Assembly: GCF_006546655.1 (NCBI RefSeq)
Contig: NZ_VIAQ01000006.1
Location: 62,001-126,000 of the forward strand
DNA from: Methanolobus vulcani
GTDB lineage: Archaea; Halobacteriota; Methanosarcinia; Methanosarcinales; Methanosarcinaceae
Direction: 5' to 3'
Length of the DNA stretch: 64,000 nucleotides
Under the pieces are notes generated by a model. It saw only the letters and a list, made by a program, of their open reading frames with translations. It was not told where the DNA came from and made no database searches. Positions 26,898-35,500 of this stretch are shown piece after piece (positions within the stretch are counted from its first letter, which is position 1; the number at the start of each line of letters is the position of its first letter). The translations under genes and the position numbers were made by a program.

Positions 26898-27698
26898 ATG
26901 GCAAAACCTGCAGATACTCCACGCCCTTTACCATGGGAATCTTGGCGTGATTGGCTTGAAAGAAATAAGATATTCTTAGAAGCAGGGGCCATGGTTGCCT
27001 TAACACTGATGTCGGTGATTGTCGGCATTAGTGCGAACGATATTGCAGGCAGCCAGTTACGAGTAGAAAAAATAAATCATCAACCTGTTTTCGAGTTCGA
27101 AAGATACAATGATCCTACTAATTCATTCGAGTGGCTAAGAGTACATAATACCGGTTTCCCGACTGAAAGTATAGAAATATGTGAACCAATTGTCCTTTTA
27201 AACGTGCATTATACGGATGATGATAATTCGGAAAGAACTGCGTCGTTTGTTTTGGAGGGATTCTATCGAAACACTCGCCATCCTTCATTGCCAGGTGAGC
27301 ATGAATTGTTTAGGTTTGGAAATATTTGGCATGATTATACATATGAAAATTTCAGCGAAAGATACACAATAGAACAGGGGAACGTGTTTAAGTTAAATGG
27401 ACTGCTGGATGAAATTATCAACATCAATCAAAAAGGCAATTTATCAATTCGTACTCTCACCGTGCCTCGCCTTGTTCATATCAAATATAATGACATGTAT
27501 GGTGATACACACGAAGCACTTTACCATACATCCAGTGTAACCCTCTACAAAATACACGATAACAATTTTGAACGCGAATTTGAAGCCATCGAACGTTTGA
27601 AAGAAGATGGTTACATAATTGATCTTAATAATTATTCATCGGAACAAATTAATGGAAAATTAATGGAGAATAAATTCCCTATCCGATTCTCTTTTTAA
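26898..27698 (+). CDS. Single-helix membrane protein of unknown function
   Basis: The 266-residue protein has an N-terminal proline-rich and charged stretch (PADTPRPLPWESWRDWLERN), one membrane helix (about residues 32-50) and a soluble beta-rich domain with many aromatic residues. It is transcribed divergently from the two-helix protein at 26091-26825, with 72 bases between the two starts. The pairing suggests co-regulation. No known domain recognised; nothing shows a catalytic site. Confidence 0.65.
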   Translation: MAKPADTPRPLPWESWRDWLERNKIFLEAGAMVALTLMSVIVGISANDIAGSQLRVEKINHQPVFEFERYNDPTNSFEWLRVHNTGFPTESIEICEPIVLLNVHYTDDDNSERTASFVLEGFYRNTRHPSLPGEHELFRFGNIWHDYTYENFSERYTIEQGNVFKLNGLLDEIININQKGNLSIRTLTVPRLVHIKYNDMYGDTHEALYHTSSVTLYKIHDNNFEREFEAIERLKEDGYIIDLNNYSSEQINGKLMENKFPIRFSF

Positions 27699-28198
27699 AC
27701 ACTTTTGGAATTAATATTGATGTCGTGGGGGGAAACGAGAAACGTTACATATCCACGCTATTTTTAAAGGCGGAACTGCCTGATTTGGCACTATATTGAA
27801 ACATGTGGAAGCATTGGAAAAACTCGGAAGTTATTGTTAGGTTTGGAATAAAAGGCAATTGTATTCATACCTCAAACTATTATATCAATTTTAAATATAT
27901 TACAGATTCTATATTACATTTTAAAAAAATATAATCCGTCAGTAAAGTATATAACTTAATAATAATATAAAGAAATCCATAATTTCTTCAGAATTACATC
28001 TGAAGACAAAAACGGAGCTGATATAAAACGAAACATACTCAACAATAAAACCACGTTGAATCCTCACTTTCAACCTGATGTTGCCTTGTCTTTGTTGTGT
28101 ACTTTCGTTGTGAACTCAAAACTATATAAGTATTGCGGATTTTCTCGATTTTTATAAATCGTACTCGATAGTAGTTGAAACACTTAACGGAGGTTATG
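27699..28198. other. 500-bp AT-rich gap without a supported gene
   Basis: Only promoter-like elements and short dyads are visible, including CTTCAGA-ATTACA-TCTGAAG at about 27986-28005 and a TATA-like ACTATATAAG near 28122-28131 that probably serves the gene at 28199. Confidence 0.45.
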
Positions 28199-28420
28199 AT
28201 GAACATATCATTAAAACAACCAGGTAACATTGCAGGAATGCTCATGTTCTTCGGAATACTGTCATATATTGCATCCTGTATATTTGCGGGCACCCTTCCA
28301 GAAGAAGGTATGGACTCCCTTGCAGGGTTTGGAATAGCTATATTCATACCCGGATTTTTAGTATGGTTTGGGTTCAGTGCCGTTTCTTGGATTAGAAATG
28401 TCAACAAAATAAAATGGTGA
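28199..28420 (+). CDS. Small two-helix membrane protein (73 residues)
   Basis: A very strong GGAGGT (28189-28194) precedes ATG 28199; an ATG at 28196 is too close and TTG 28175 lies upstream of the ribosome site. The protein has two hydrophobic segments (about 12-30 and 42-64) separated by LPEEGMDSLAG and ends in a basic tail. It is followed by a perfect hairpin terminator, so it is a single-gene unit. Function unknown. Confidence 0.65.
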   Translation: MNISLKQPGNIAGMLMFFGILSYIASCIFAGTLPEEGMDSLAGFGIAIFIPGFLVWFGFSAVSWIRNVNKIKW

Positions 28421-28432
28421 ACAACACCATAA

Positions 28433-28467
28433 ATGTATTCCTCTTTCTGAGGAATACATCCTATTTT
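28433..28467 (+). terminator. Perfect 11-bp hairpin terminator after the small membrane protein gene
   Basis: ATGTATTCCTC (28433-28443) and GAGGAATACAT (28449-28459) flank a 5-base loop, followed by CCTATTTTT. Confidence 0.7.
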
Positions 28468-28501
28468 TAGTAAACTGGTAAAACTATGTGGAGAAGTTTG
28501 T

Positions 28502-28948
28502 TTGAAAATAATTAGAGTATTGATTTTACTTGTTTTATTCATGCTAATCTCAGGATGTGTTTCTACAAATACACCAGAGGAAACGGTTACTTCGTTTGCC
28601 TATTCTGCAAGTATAGGTGACACCAATGCTTGTTATGGGCTGATGTCCAGTAAATACAAGAACAATACCACTTTTGAAATGTTTTCTGTCCACATACTTG
28701 ATGATGGGGACAACTGGTACGAATACAAGTTCATTGGTATAGTTGATGGTAGCAAGAAATTTACAAATGATACTGTTTTTCTTGATGTTGAATATGAAAA
28801 AGAGTCTGTGTCTGATAAGAATACAATGGGACTAACAAAGATACTTGGTAAAGCGATTGGTCAAGAGTATGTATTCAGAAAAAAAATTGAATTGGTAAAT
28901 GAGTCGGATGGTTGGAAAATTGAAGATTTCCACACTGAATTAAGGTGA
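28502..28948 (+). CDS. Small lipoprotein, possibly NTF2/DUF4878-like
   Basis: The 148-residue protein starts at TTG 28502 behind GGAG (28490-28493). The signal peptide ends in the lipobox ISGC. The exported part begins with ETVTSFAYSASIGDTNACYGLMSSKY, a pattern reminiscent of DUF4878-type NTF2-like lipoproteins, and finishes with ESDGWKIEDF. It should be anchored outside the membrane. The function of the family is unknown. It lies inside the integrative element as cargo. Confidence 0.65.
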   Translation: MKIIRVLILLVLFMLISGCVSTNTPEETVTSFAYSASIGDTNACYGLMSSKYKNNTTFEMFSVHILDDGDNWYEYKFIGIVDGSKKFTNDTVFLDVEYEKESVSDKNTMGLTKILGKAIGQEYVFRKKIELVNESDGWKIEDFHTELR

Positions 28949-28953
28949 AATAA

Positions 28954-29135
28954 TTACACAAGCTGCTCAAACTGGATCCTGTTGTCACCACCATATGATT
29001 CAATGTGTCAAACTCATTAAACAGGATGTCCTCCGGTATTCCATCAGGATAAGCAATACACTTCATTGGCCCAAGCTCATTGATCAGGTGCTTACATTTC
29101 ATGCATAATGGAGCCGGTCCTATCATCGATACCAC
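28954..29135 (-). pseudogene. Small Cys-rich protein gene with a frameshift near its 3' end
   Basis: The first frame encodes IGPAPLCMKCKHLIN, MKCIAYPDGIPEDILFN and then DTLNH, the pattern of a common small protein with CxxCKH and a CxAxPxGIPxxI segment. After H the frame runs into unrelated sequence, but the other frame continues sensibly as YGGDNRIQFEQLV and stops at 28954-28956. One missing base around 28990-29000 explains this. Length from ATG 29135 is 182 bases, one short of a whole number of codons. It is either a real inactivating mutation or a sequencing error. Confidence 0.65.
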
Positions 29136-29150
29136 CCCTTGATATTATTT

Positions 29151-30053
29151 TTAGGGTTTTTGATTTTTCTTTGATACTTTCTTCAAAAGCACTTTAATAT
29201 GATCTGTGAATTCTTTCTTTGCTTCTTGGTTGTGGACGACTTCGGTGATCATGTGGATTAATGGCATTCTTATTAAGTATGCAATGTCAATGCAATCTTC
29301 ATCTGATGAAGAATGTAACCCTACACTTAAAGCTTGATATAATATATCCATTGGGTTAGTTCCCTCGACATTTAGAGAAGGTGGCAAAATGTCTTTTACA
29401 AGCTTGATTTTATCTTTAGCTACTGGTTGGTGTCTTGTTTCGCTTAGTGCTTTTTCATACGCTTCTTTGTTTTCGTCGTTTTCAGGAATTATATGATAAA
29501 TATCATCTAATAATTGATCAATGATCAATTCTAAAATACGTCGATAATAGGAATATGCTGCAATTCCATAGCTCTGTGATTCACAAATTAAGCCTTTTTG
29601 ATATAACTCGGTATTTGATTCACCCAGTGTTTTGGAAACGTCTTTTGGAACTGAGATATCATAAGGAGGATATTGGCCAATTTTAATTAAGGATGTGAAG
29701 TTATCTACAATTTTTATTGAAACGTATTGGTGGTATTTACCACATCCTTTGCACAAGAAATCCAGATGTAAAACAGATCCGTCCATCTCTTCCCATGTTT
29801 TTCGATAATGCTCTGCCTCTGAAATATATACTTCCCCAGGCACATGGCCCTTAATATATGGTCGGTTGAGTAAATCATGGACTTCTTTTCCATATGTGGA
29901 CTCATAATGAACAAAAACCTGTTCTGATTTACATTCTTTGCAACGTATGTAAAGTGCAGTATCTTTGAATTCACTAAAAACGTTTGAGGGTTCAGCTTTA
30001 TATTTCCTATATAGTGGATAGCTTTCTAAAAAATCGACATAAAGTGTAGACAT
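29151..30053 (-). CDS. DUF4145-like protein with N-terminal zinc-binding Cys pairs
   Basis: The protein of about 300 residues has two Cys pairs (RCKECKSE near residue 37 and CKGCGKYH near residue 100) and a C-terminal helical domain ending in MDILYQALSVGLHSSSDEDCIDIA. That last stretch resembles the HEPN-like DUF4145 signature (alternating helix, lS..lH.....eC). HEPN/DUF4145 proteins are frequent accessory parts of restriction and defence loci. ATG 30053 is chosen because GGGTGA lies just before it; GTG 30062 overlaps that site. A role in defence or stress is inference. Confidence 0.7.
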   Translation of the reverse strand: MSTLYVDFLESYPLYRKYKAEPSNVFSEFKDTALYIRCKECKSEQVFVHYESTYGKEVHDLLNRPYIKGHVPGEVYISEAEHYRKTWEEMDGSVLHLDFLCKGCGKYHQYVSIKIVDNFTSLIKIGQYPPYDISVPKDVSKTLGESNTELYQKGLICESQSYGIAAYSYYRRILELIIDQLLDDIYHIIPENDENKEAYEKALSETRHQPVAKDKIKLVKDILPPSLNVEGTNPMDILYQALSVGLHSSSDEDCIDIAYLIRMPLIHMITEVVHNQEAKKEFTDHIKVLLKKVSKKNQKP

Positions 30054-30123
30054 TTTCTTCACCCGTAACTAATAATCTACAGATATTTCATCAAGTTCGC
30101 TGCCATCAAGGATATCGTTGTCT

Positions 30124-30549
30124 TCAGTCAGAGGAAGACTTGTCGTCGTCTTCTGAATCTTCCGATATCTCATCTGCTTCTTCCCATCTCTCTTCTTTAT
30201 ACGTTGCAATAACACGCAAATCGTCCTCTTCTCTGACAATCTCAACGTGTTCAGGTCCTAATTTCGTAATGAGAAACTTTGTTCCTGGTTCCCCATAATA
30301 GTGAATTTGTACATCGTCGGGGATGCTTGGCCAGTCATTAACAAACCGCCTATCCTTTGTTATTAAAGCGATGATGTCTTGGAAATAGTGTCCTTTCTTC
30401 TCAGATGCTTCTATTGCATGAAGCATTTGCACAGCTTTAATAACACCATCAGTTCTGTTTTTAATGAGCCCTTTATTCACCAACTCGTCCAGACTATCGA
30501 GTGTTTCTTGTGGCAGCCGGAAGCCACTTACTTTTTCTCTGTCAGCCAT
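30124..30549 (-). CDS. Ribbon-helix-helix DNA-binding protein with acidic tail
   Basis: Residues 1-45 (VSGFRLPQETLDSLDELVNKG) form a ribbon-helix-helix fold of CopG/MetJ type: one strand and two helices. The C-terminus is strongly acidic (DEISEDSEDDDKSSSD). It should act as a dimeric repressor. It is divergent from the AbrB-like gene at 30639, and TGGTTA-type palindromes lie between the two. A TATA-like GTATATAAAAC (minus strand, 30571-30581) is about 27 bases before its start, so the transcript is nearly leaderless. Confidence 0.72.
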   Translation of the reverse strand: MADREKVSGFRLPQETLDSLDELVNKGLIKNRTDGVIKAVQMLHAIEASEKKGHYFQDIIALITKDRRFVNDWPSIPDDVQIHYYGEPGTKFLITKLGPEHVEIVREEDDLRVIATYKEERWEEADEISEDSEDDDKSSSD

Positions 30550-30596
30550 GTGTTTAATTATGGGTCAGAAGTTTTATATACATTTGTACTAATGTA

Positions 30597-30626
30597 TGGT
30601 TAACCAATAACACAACCAAATGGTTA
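30597..30626. promoter_or_regulatory. Paired TGGTTA/TAACCA palindromes between divergent regulator genes
   Basis: TGGTTAACCA (30597-30606) is a perfect palindrome, and AACCAAATGGTTA (30614-30626) is a second, spaced dyad of the same half-site. Both lie in the divergent promoter of the RHH and AbrB-like genes, a position expected for autoregulatory operators. Confidence 0.55.
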
Positions 30627-30638
30627 AAGGTGACTGTT

Positions 30639-30794
30639 ATGTCTAAAAGAAAGATAAATCAGAACTCAGGAAACAGAATCTCAGTTTCAATCCCTGCTTA
30701 CCTCAGGGATAAATACGACCTCAAAAAAGGAACAACTGTTGACGTGACAGATGATGGGAATAGCATAGTTATCACTCCAATCAAGGAGCAATAA
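30639..30794 (+). CDS. AbrB/SpoVT-like swapped-hairpin DNA-binding protein (51 residues)
   Basis: The small protein reads NRISVSIPAYLRDKYDLKKG followed by TTVDVTDDGNSIVITPI, the compact AbrB/MazE-type beta-hairpin DNA-binding fold. AAAGGTGA precedes ATG 30639. It can act as an antitoxin or as a transcription switch. No partner toxin is directly adjacent, so a switch role opposite the divergent RHH gene is more likely. Too short for many annotation cut-offs. Confidence 0.75.
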   Translation: MSKRKINQNSGNRISVSIPAYLRDKYDLKKGTTVDVTDDGNSIVITPIKEQ

Positions 30795-30933
30795 TCAAGA
30801 AAAGATAATGCATTAAAGGGATCTCCGAGGCGGACCCCAGAAACCCACCATAATGACTCGCACTCATATGTATGGTTTCTGGCTTTATAAATTTTCGTCC
30901 TCGTGGGATTCCACAACCTAAGAGGAATTAGAA

Positions 30934-31092
30934 ATGAACCAGAAAGCATGGATTTGCATGAATTGTGGAAAAGTTGTTTATTTTCCAAGTGTAGCCCCTG
31001 AAACAAGAGAAGTAGTATGCAACCACTGCAATGCAGCTGCATTAGAAGAGATCCCACAAGAACAGCTCGCACCATTAGAGGTGACAGCATAA
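30934..31092 (+). CDS. Small zinc-ribbon protein (52 residues)
   Basis: The protein has two Cys pairs (ICMNCGK and VCNHCNA) about 19 residues apart, a typical rubredoxin-like zinc knuckle pair, followed by a short acidic tail. AGAGGAA precedes ATG 30934. Its TAA overlaps the next ATG by one base, so it is translationally coupled to 31092. It is the first of several very small zinc-binding genes in a row. The function is unknown; nucleic-acid or protein binding is likely. Confidence 0.7.
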   Translation: MNQKAWICMNCGKVVYFPSVAPETREVVCNHCNAAALEEIPQEQLAPLEVTA

Positions 31093-31394
31093 TGTTTGTC
31101 CTCGTCAAATCCCCGACCACAGGAGAAGAATTCTATGTAGATATCGGGGTGAGAGTCATAGAGACCCCAGCGGGTATCAACGTCACATCCCTGCAGGTAT
31201 ATGATGCTGCAGAGGTCGGTGAACTCGAGGGACAGATCACTAAACAGCTTCATGGCCACCACGTGAAGGACGGTGGGCATATGAAGCAGATTTTGAATGA
31301 TGTATTCAGAGTATCAACTGAAGCATGTCCTGATTTAGTGAGTACGGTTGAACAGAATCTGATGAATGCTGCAGGTGCGGAGGTGGGACTGTGA
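31092..31394 (+). CDS. Hypothetical protein (100 residues) in the zinc-ribbon gene run
   Basis: The protein begins MFVLVKSPTTGEEFYVDIGV and has no Cys pair, membrane segment or recognised motif. ATG 31092 is preferred over an earlier in-frame start inside the zinc-ribbon gene because of the TAATG coupling. The stop overlaps the following GTG by 4 bases. It belongs to the compact plus-strand replication and regulation module of the element. Confidence 0.65.
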   Translation: MFVLVKSPTTGEEFYVDIGVRVIETPAGINVTSLQVYDAAEVGELEGQITKQLHGHHVKDGGHMKQILNDVFRVSTEACPDLVSTVEQNLMNAAGAEVGL

Positions 31395-31720
31395 GTGAAA
31401 GAAAACGTGCTCATTGTCCCAACTGTGGATCTCTGACAATTGACTGGAAGCAGATTGAAGGAAGGTGGAAATGTCGCCAATGCGGATGGAAAGGATATCA
31501 ACCAGTGTACAAGTCACAGGAATCATGGGAGATAACCAAACAGGATAACACCAACTGGCTAAAACAACTCTATGATCTCCACAGGGAACACCCTGAGTAC
31601 AACAAATCCGATCTACGCAAATATGGCATGATGGGAGAGGGTACAGTGAATCGCTACTGGAAGATGTTCGTTACTGGCAAAATCCATGTTATCAGGCCAT
31701 GGGGCGAGGTGGGTATATGA
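31391..31720 (+). CDS. Zinc-ribbon plus helix-turn-helix-like protein
   Basis: The 109-residue protein has HCPNCGS ... KCRQCGWKGY at residues 8-35, a zinc ribbon, then a helical part with LYDLHREHPEYNKSDLRKYG and GEGTVNRYWKMF that looks like a winged or simple HTH. It starts at GTG 31391, overlapping the upstream gene by 4 bases, and overlaps the next ATG by 4 bases. A DNA-binding regulator of the element is likely. Confidence 0.7.
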   Translation: MSERKRAHCPNCGSLTIDWKQIEGRWKCRQCGWKGYQPVYKSQESWEITKQDNTNWLKQLYDLHREHPEYNKSDLRKYGMMGEGTVNRYWKMFVTGKIHVIRPWGEVGI

Positions 31721-31803
31721 AAATGAAACAAAGGTGCGGTCGATGTGGCCGCCTTCTTCCACATTGTGGTCAGTGTAAGAGCTGCAGAGGGAGGAGGAAA
31801 TGA
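31717..31803 (+). CDS. 28-residue zinc-knuckle micropeptide
   Basis: ATG 31717 overlaps the upstream stop (ATGA). The peptide has four Cys in two CxxC pairs (CGRCGRLLPHCGQCKSC) and a basic tail RGRRK. The overlap, the perfect Cys spacing and the position at the end of a coupled gene run support translation despite the tiny size. It would bind one zinc ion and probably nucleic acid. Confidence 0.6.
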   Translation: MKMKQRCGRCGRLLPHCGQCKSCRGRRK

Positions 31804-31835
31804 CCAGGGATAGTTTAATGATTTTTCAACTTTCC

Positions 31836-31843
31836 TTTATATA
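31836..31843 (+). promoter_or_regulatory. TATA box before the small RHH gene
   Basis: TTTATATA lies 45 bases upstream of ATG 31888, predicting a leader of about 20 bases that contains the GGAGG ribosome site. Confidence 0.55.
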
Positions 31844-31887
31844 CGATTAATAAAAAAATAACAATATCTGATACGGAGGACACAGCG

Positions 31888-32013
31888 ATGGACGACTGGA
31901 AACACATACTTGTCAAGAAATCCACACATGATAAAATCAGGCAGGAAGCGGAACGCAAAGGGATGAAGATTTACGCACTTGTTGATCACGCATTTCCTGG
32001 GAAAGATGACTGA
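31888..32013 (+). CDS. Small ribbon-helix-helix-like protein (41 residues)
   Basis: The protein reads HILVKKSTHDKIRQEAERKG followed by MKIYALVDHAF, a strand-helix-helix arrangement of the Arc/CopG type. A strong GGAGG precedes ATG 31888, and a TATA box is at 31836. It is likely a DNA-binding regulator located just before the replication gene and the repeat-rich gap. It may control primase-helicase expression or plasmid copy number (inference). Confidence 0.68.
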   Translation: MDDWKHILVKKSTHDKIRQEAERKGMKIYALVDHAFPGKDD

Positions 32014-32392
32014 TGACACAAAGAATGCGTTTGTTATCACTAACGATTAAAAAACATTGATTAACGCGGTGTGAAATAGATTAAAACAATAATCAGAAAG
32101 CCACAGGAGTGTTCGAGCACCCCTGAAGCTTAGAACAGTAATACAAAGAACAAAGTTTTGCCGACGACGTTCCCAATGGTATTACCTTAAATTTACCATT
32201 GTTAATTGTCTGTTAATAACGCTGTTGGTATGACAATATGTCATAACAAAATGTATCCTGTTTTGAGCGTGTGGCTTTCGGGAAGTCGCATATGAACGAA
32301 TCCAACAGTGAAAAAAGAGTTTTGTGGGGCAGATGCCCCCTGAACAAACATATAACCACCATCGTACGACTCAACGGAGGTCACTTTTTACT
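32014..32392. other. Dyad-rich intergenic region upstream of the replication gene
   Basis: No gene is seen. The region holds a hairpin CAGGAGTG-TTCGAG-CACCCCTG (32104-32125, one mismatch), the dyad TATGACA-ATA-TGTCATA (32229-32245), and a sequence at 32130-32167 that recurs imperfectly at 36498-36534. GGAGGT for the next gene is at its right end. It could be an origin or control region. Confidence 0.5.
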
Positions 32393-32581
32393 ATGACTAC
32401 AATGGCATATATTAGCAGTGGCTCTAGCTCCGATGATCTCCAGGCACTGAAAGAGAATCCATTGATTCAGGAGTATGCATCCATGGACGATGAGATTTAC
32501 AACCTGATCAAAGCAACTAATCCAACGCTATTGATGTTTGTAGATCTTGCCAAGAAGATTGTGAGTGGTGGGAATGAATGA
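32393..32581 (+). CDS. Small acidic protein upstream of the primase-helicase (62 residues)
   Basis: ATG 32393 follows GGAGGT (32375-32380), which excludes the longer frame from 32324. The protein has a Ser-rich start and a helical acidic body (DDLQALKENPLIQEYASMDD). It overlaps the primase-helicase by 4 bases (ATGA), so the two are translated together. It may be a regulatory or accessory subunit. No homology recognised. Confidence 0.65.
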   Translation: MTTMAYISSGSSSDDLQALKENPLIQEYASMDDEIYNLIKATNPTLLMFVDLAKKIVSGGNE

Positions 32582-35500
32582 GTCCTGCATGTAACAGGGA
32601 TGTCATTGAAGATATCAAATCAAAAATAGACATCGTGGACCTCGTAGGTGAAACTGTCCAGTTGAAGCAAAAGGGAGCTAGCTACAGAGGTGCAACCTCT
32701 ACAAGTTCCAAGTCCGGAGCATCTCTCATTGTGGATCCACAATTGCAGATGTATAAGAACTTCGCAGAAGATGACGGTGGAGATATCTTCAACTGGATAT
32801 CCTACCGAGAAGGCCTAGACATCGACTCAGACTTCCCGAAGATACTCGAGATAGCAGCTGAGAAGGCAGGAGTGGTCCTGGAACACCAGAGCCAAGAAGA
32901 TCTTACTGAAAAGGGCCTGATTCTTTCATTTCTCCGTGCAGCTGCAGGATACTACCACAGCCAGCTAACAGATGAATGTCGTGATTACATCCATAACACA
33001 TGGGGTATCAGTGACAAGATGATTGATGAGCTCCAGATAGGTTGGGCCCCTGGTAACAGTCGCCTGCAGAGAGAGATGGCAGATCTGTTCCCATCCGATG
33101 TGATGGAAATGTCTGGTCTATTTCACGTCTCCGGAAACAGGAAACTCAGAGATGTCTTCCGGGGCTGTATTATTTTCCCATACTGGAAAGGTGGGAAGGT
33201 TGTTTATTTCATCGGCAGAGATCCTAAATGGAACAAAGACAGCACCGGTCCAAAATACTTCAAGCAGCTGGTGCATTCCGAGCAAAGACCACATATCAGC
33301 AAGGTCATTGACAACTCGGTGTTCTATGGGGAGGACTCCATTAAAAGAGCAGATTCGGTCATAATAACTGAAGGCGTGACCGACTGCATAAAGGTTCTCC
33401 AGGAAGGTCTGCCATGTATTTCTCCTGTAACTGTTCGCATAAAAGAAGAACAAAAGGAGTATGCTTATGATCTCATTAAAACCAAGTCCGAGGTCATAAT
33501 CTGTAACGACAACGAAGACAACGAAACGGGAAAGAATGGGGCTATAGCAACTGCAGAATACCTTGAGCACAAGGGGGTTCAAGTAAGCTTGATAGAGCTT
33601 CCAAGGCCAAATGATGTGGATAAAATAGACCTGGCTGAGTACCTGCAGGAGAACACCAAAGAAGACTTCCTGCAGCTGGAGTCTAACAATGTCTGGGAGA
33701 TCAAACTAAATTCACAAAATGTCCCTGAAGGCAACGTGGAGAAGGCCAGAACTGTAAAGAGATTCATTCTGAACGATCTGAAACTGATGGATTCTTCCAT
33801 TCGAGATATATTCATTCGTAATGATGTCCGGAAATACTTCGACCTGAGCAAGACGGACATGAACACTATTCTGAAATCTGTCAGGTTCAATGATGATGAG
33901 ATCACCCAAGAAGACGACCAGGATTTCTTCACTGTCCGCGGTAAGCTTCGTGTGAAGAAGCTCGGTGAGTACGTGATGTCATTGGCTAGGTACATCACCT
34001 TTGATGATACAAAGAGCATCTACGTTTATCGAAATGGAGTGTATGTTCCTCGCGGAGAAGACACAATTGCAAGGATAGTACAGACCTCTCTGGGGGATGC
34101 ATCCAAGAAGCATCACATTTCTGAGATCATCAATTATGTGCAGCTGGAAACGCTGACACCAAGGTCAAAGATCAATCATGACATCAACAAGATCAATATC
34201 CTCAACGGCCTGTATAATTTGAATACTGGCCAGCTGGATCCACATTCACCCGACTACATTTCTATTGTACAGCTACCAATCACATACGATCCCGATGCGA
34301 CATGTCCTGCAGTTGACAAGTTCATCTCAGAGGTTCTTGAGGAAAAGTACCAAAGTGTGATCTATGAGATCCTTGGTTACTGCATGATACCAGACACACG
34401 GATCGAGAAGTCTGTGATGTTCCTGGGGAAAGGTGCCAACGGAAAGTCAGTGATGCTCAACATGTTCGGTGAGTTCCTGGGATCCCACAATGTGGCAGCT
34501 GAATCCCTGCACATGCTTGAAAAGGATCCTTACTCTCTTGCAGAACTCTACGGAAAGCTGGCCAACATCTTTCCGGATCTAGCATCCGGAGCACTCTATG
34601 AGAATTCAACCTTCAAAATGTTGACAGGCAACGAAAAGGAGCTTAGAGCACAAAGAAAGTATGAGCATCCGTTCAAATTCAGGAACACGGCCAGGCTGGT
34701 ATTCAGTGCAAATGAACTTCCACCTGTCCCGGGACATGACTTTGCATACTTCCGGAGATGGATCCTGCTGAAGTTCCCATACACATTTGAAGGGAAGAAA
34801 GCCGACAAGGGTCTGATAGATAAACTGACGACTCCAGAGGAGCTTTCGGGGCTGTTCAATAGGTGTGTGGTGGCTTTGAGAGCTTTGTTGGCCAGGGGCG
34901 AGTACAGCTACGATATGACGACAGATGAAGTCATGAAGATGTACAAGGTCAACTCTGACCCGATTGCAGCATTTGCAGATGAGGTGGTGGTATTCGCAGA
35001 GAAGCACACTCCAAAAAAGGCAATGTTTAGTGAGTATGTAGAATGGTGCAAATCTAACGGGATAGATCCAGCAGCTGAGAATATATTTGCCAAACGTTTC
35101 AAGAAACTAGGATATGTACCAGGCAGGGAACCAACTGGTGACAGGCCGTATGTTTGGGAGAACTGCACAATCAAAGGCCAATCCGTCTGGGTTAAAGAAA
35201 ACAACCCAGACGGCAAAAACCAAGAGCAAGATGTATCTCCGTCTAACTGTCTGGGTTTATCCTCTAATTGTAATGTAGTACAAAATGTAAATAAGAAAGA
35301 TAGTGAAAATAATTACACGTATATAAACAATAGAGAAATAACCCAGGAACCCAGACGGATTGAATGTGAACAATCTCTCCTGCAATCGAATACTTCTTGT
35401 CCGGGTTCTCGTCGGGGTTCAGACATCAGTTTTTCACTTGGAGAAAAAATGAATCTCTTTAGACAAATCTCTAAACATTCAAACAATCTGCAAGAACTTG

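Noticed and set aside
30639-30794. Toxin-antitoxin pair based on the AbrB-like gene
   Set aside because: No toxin-like gene (PemK, PIN or RelE type) follows; the next gene is a zinc ribbon 140 bases away.
32324-32392. N-terminal extension of the small gene before the primase-helicase
   Set aside because: GGAGGT at 32375-32380 lies inside it and is placed for ATG 32393.
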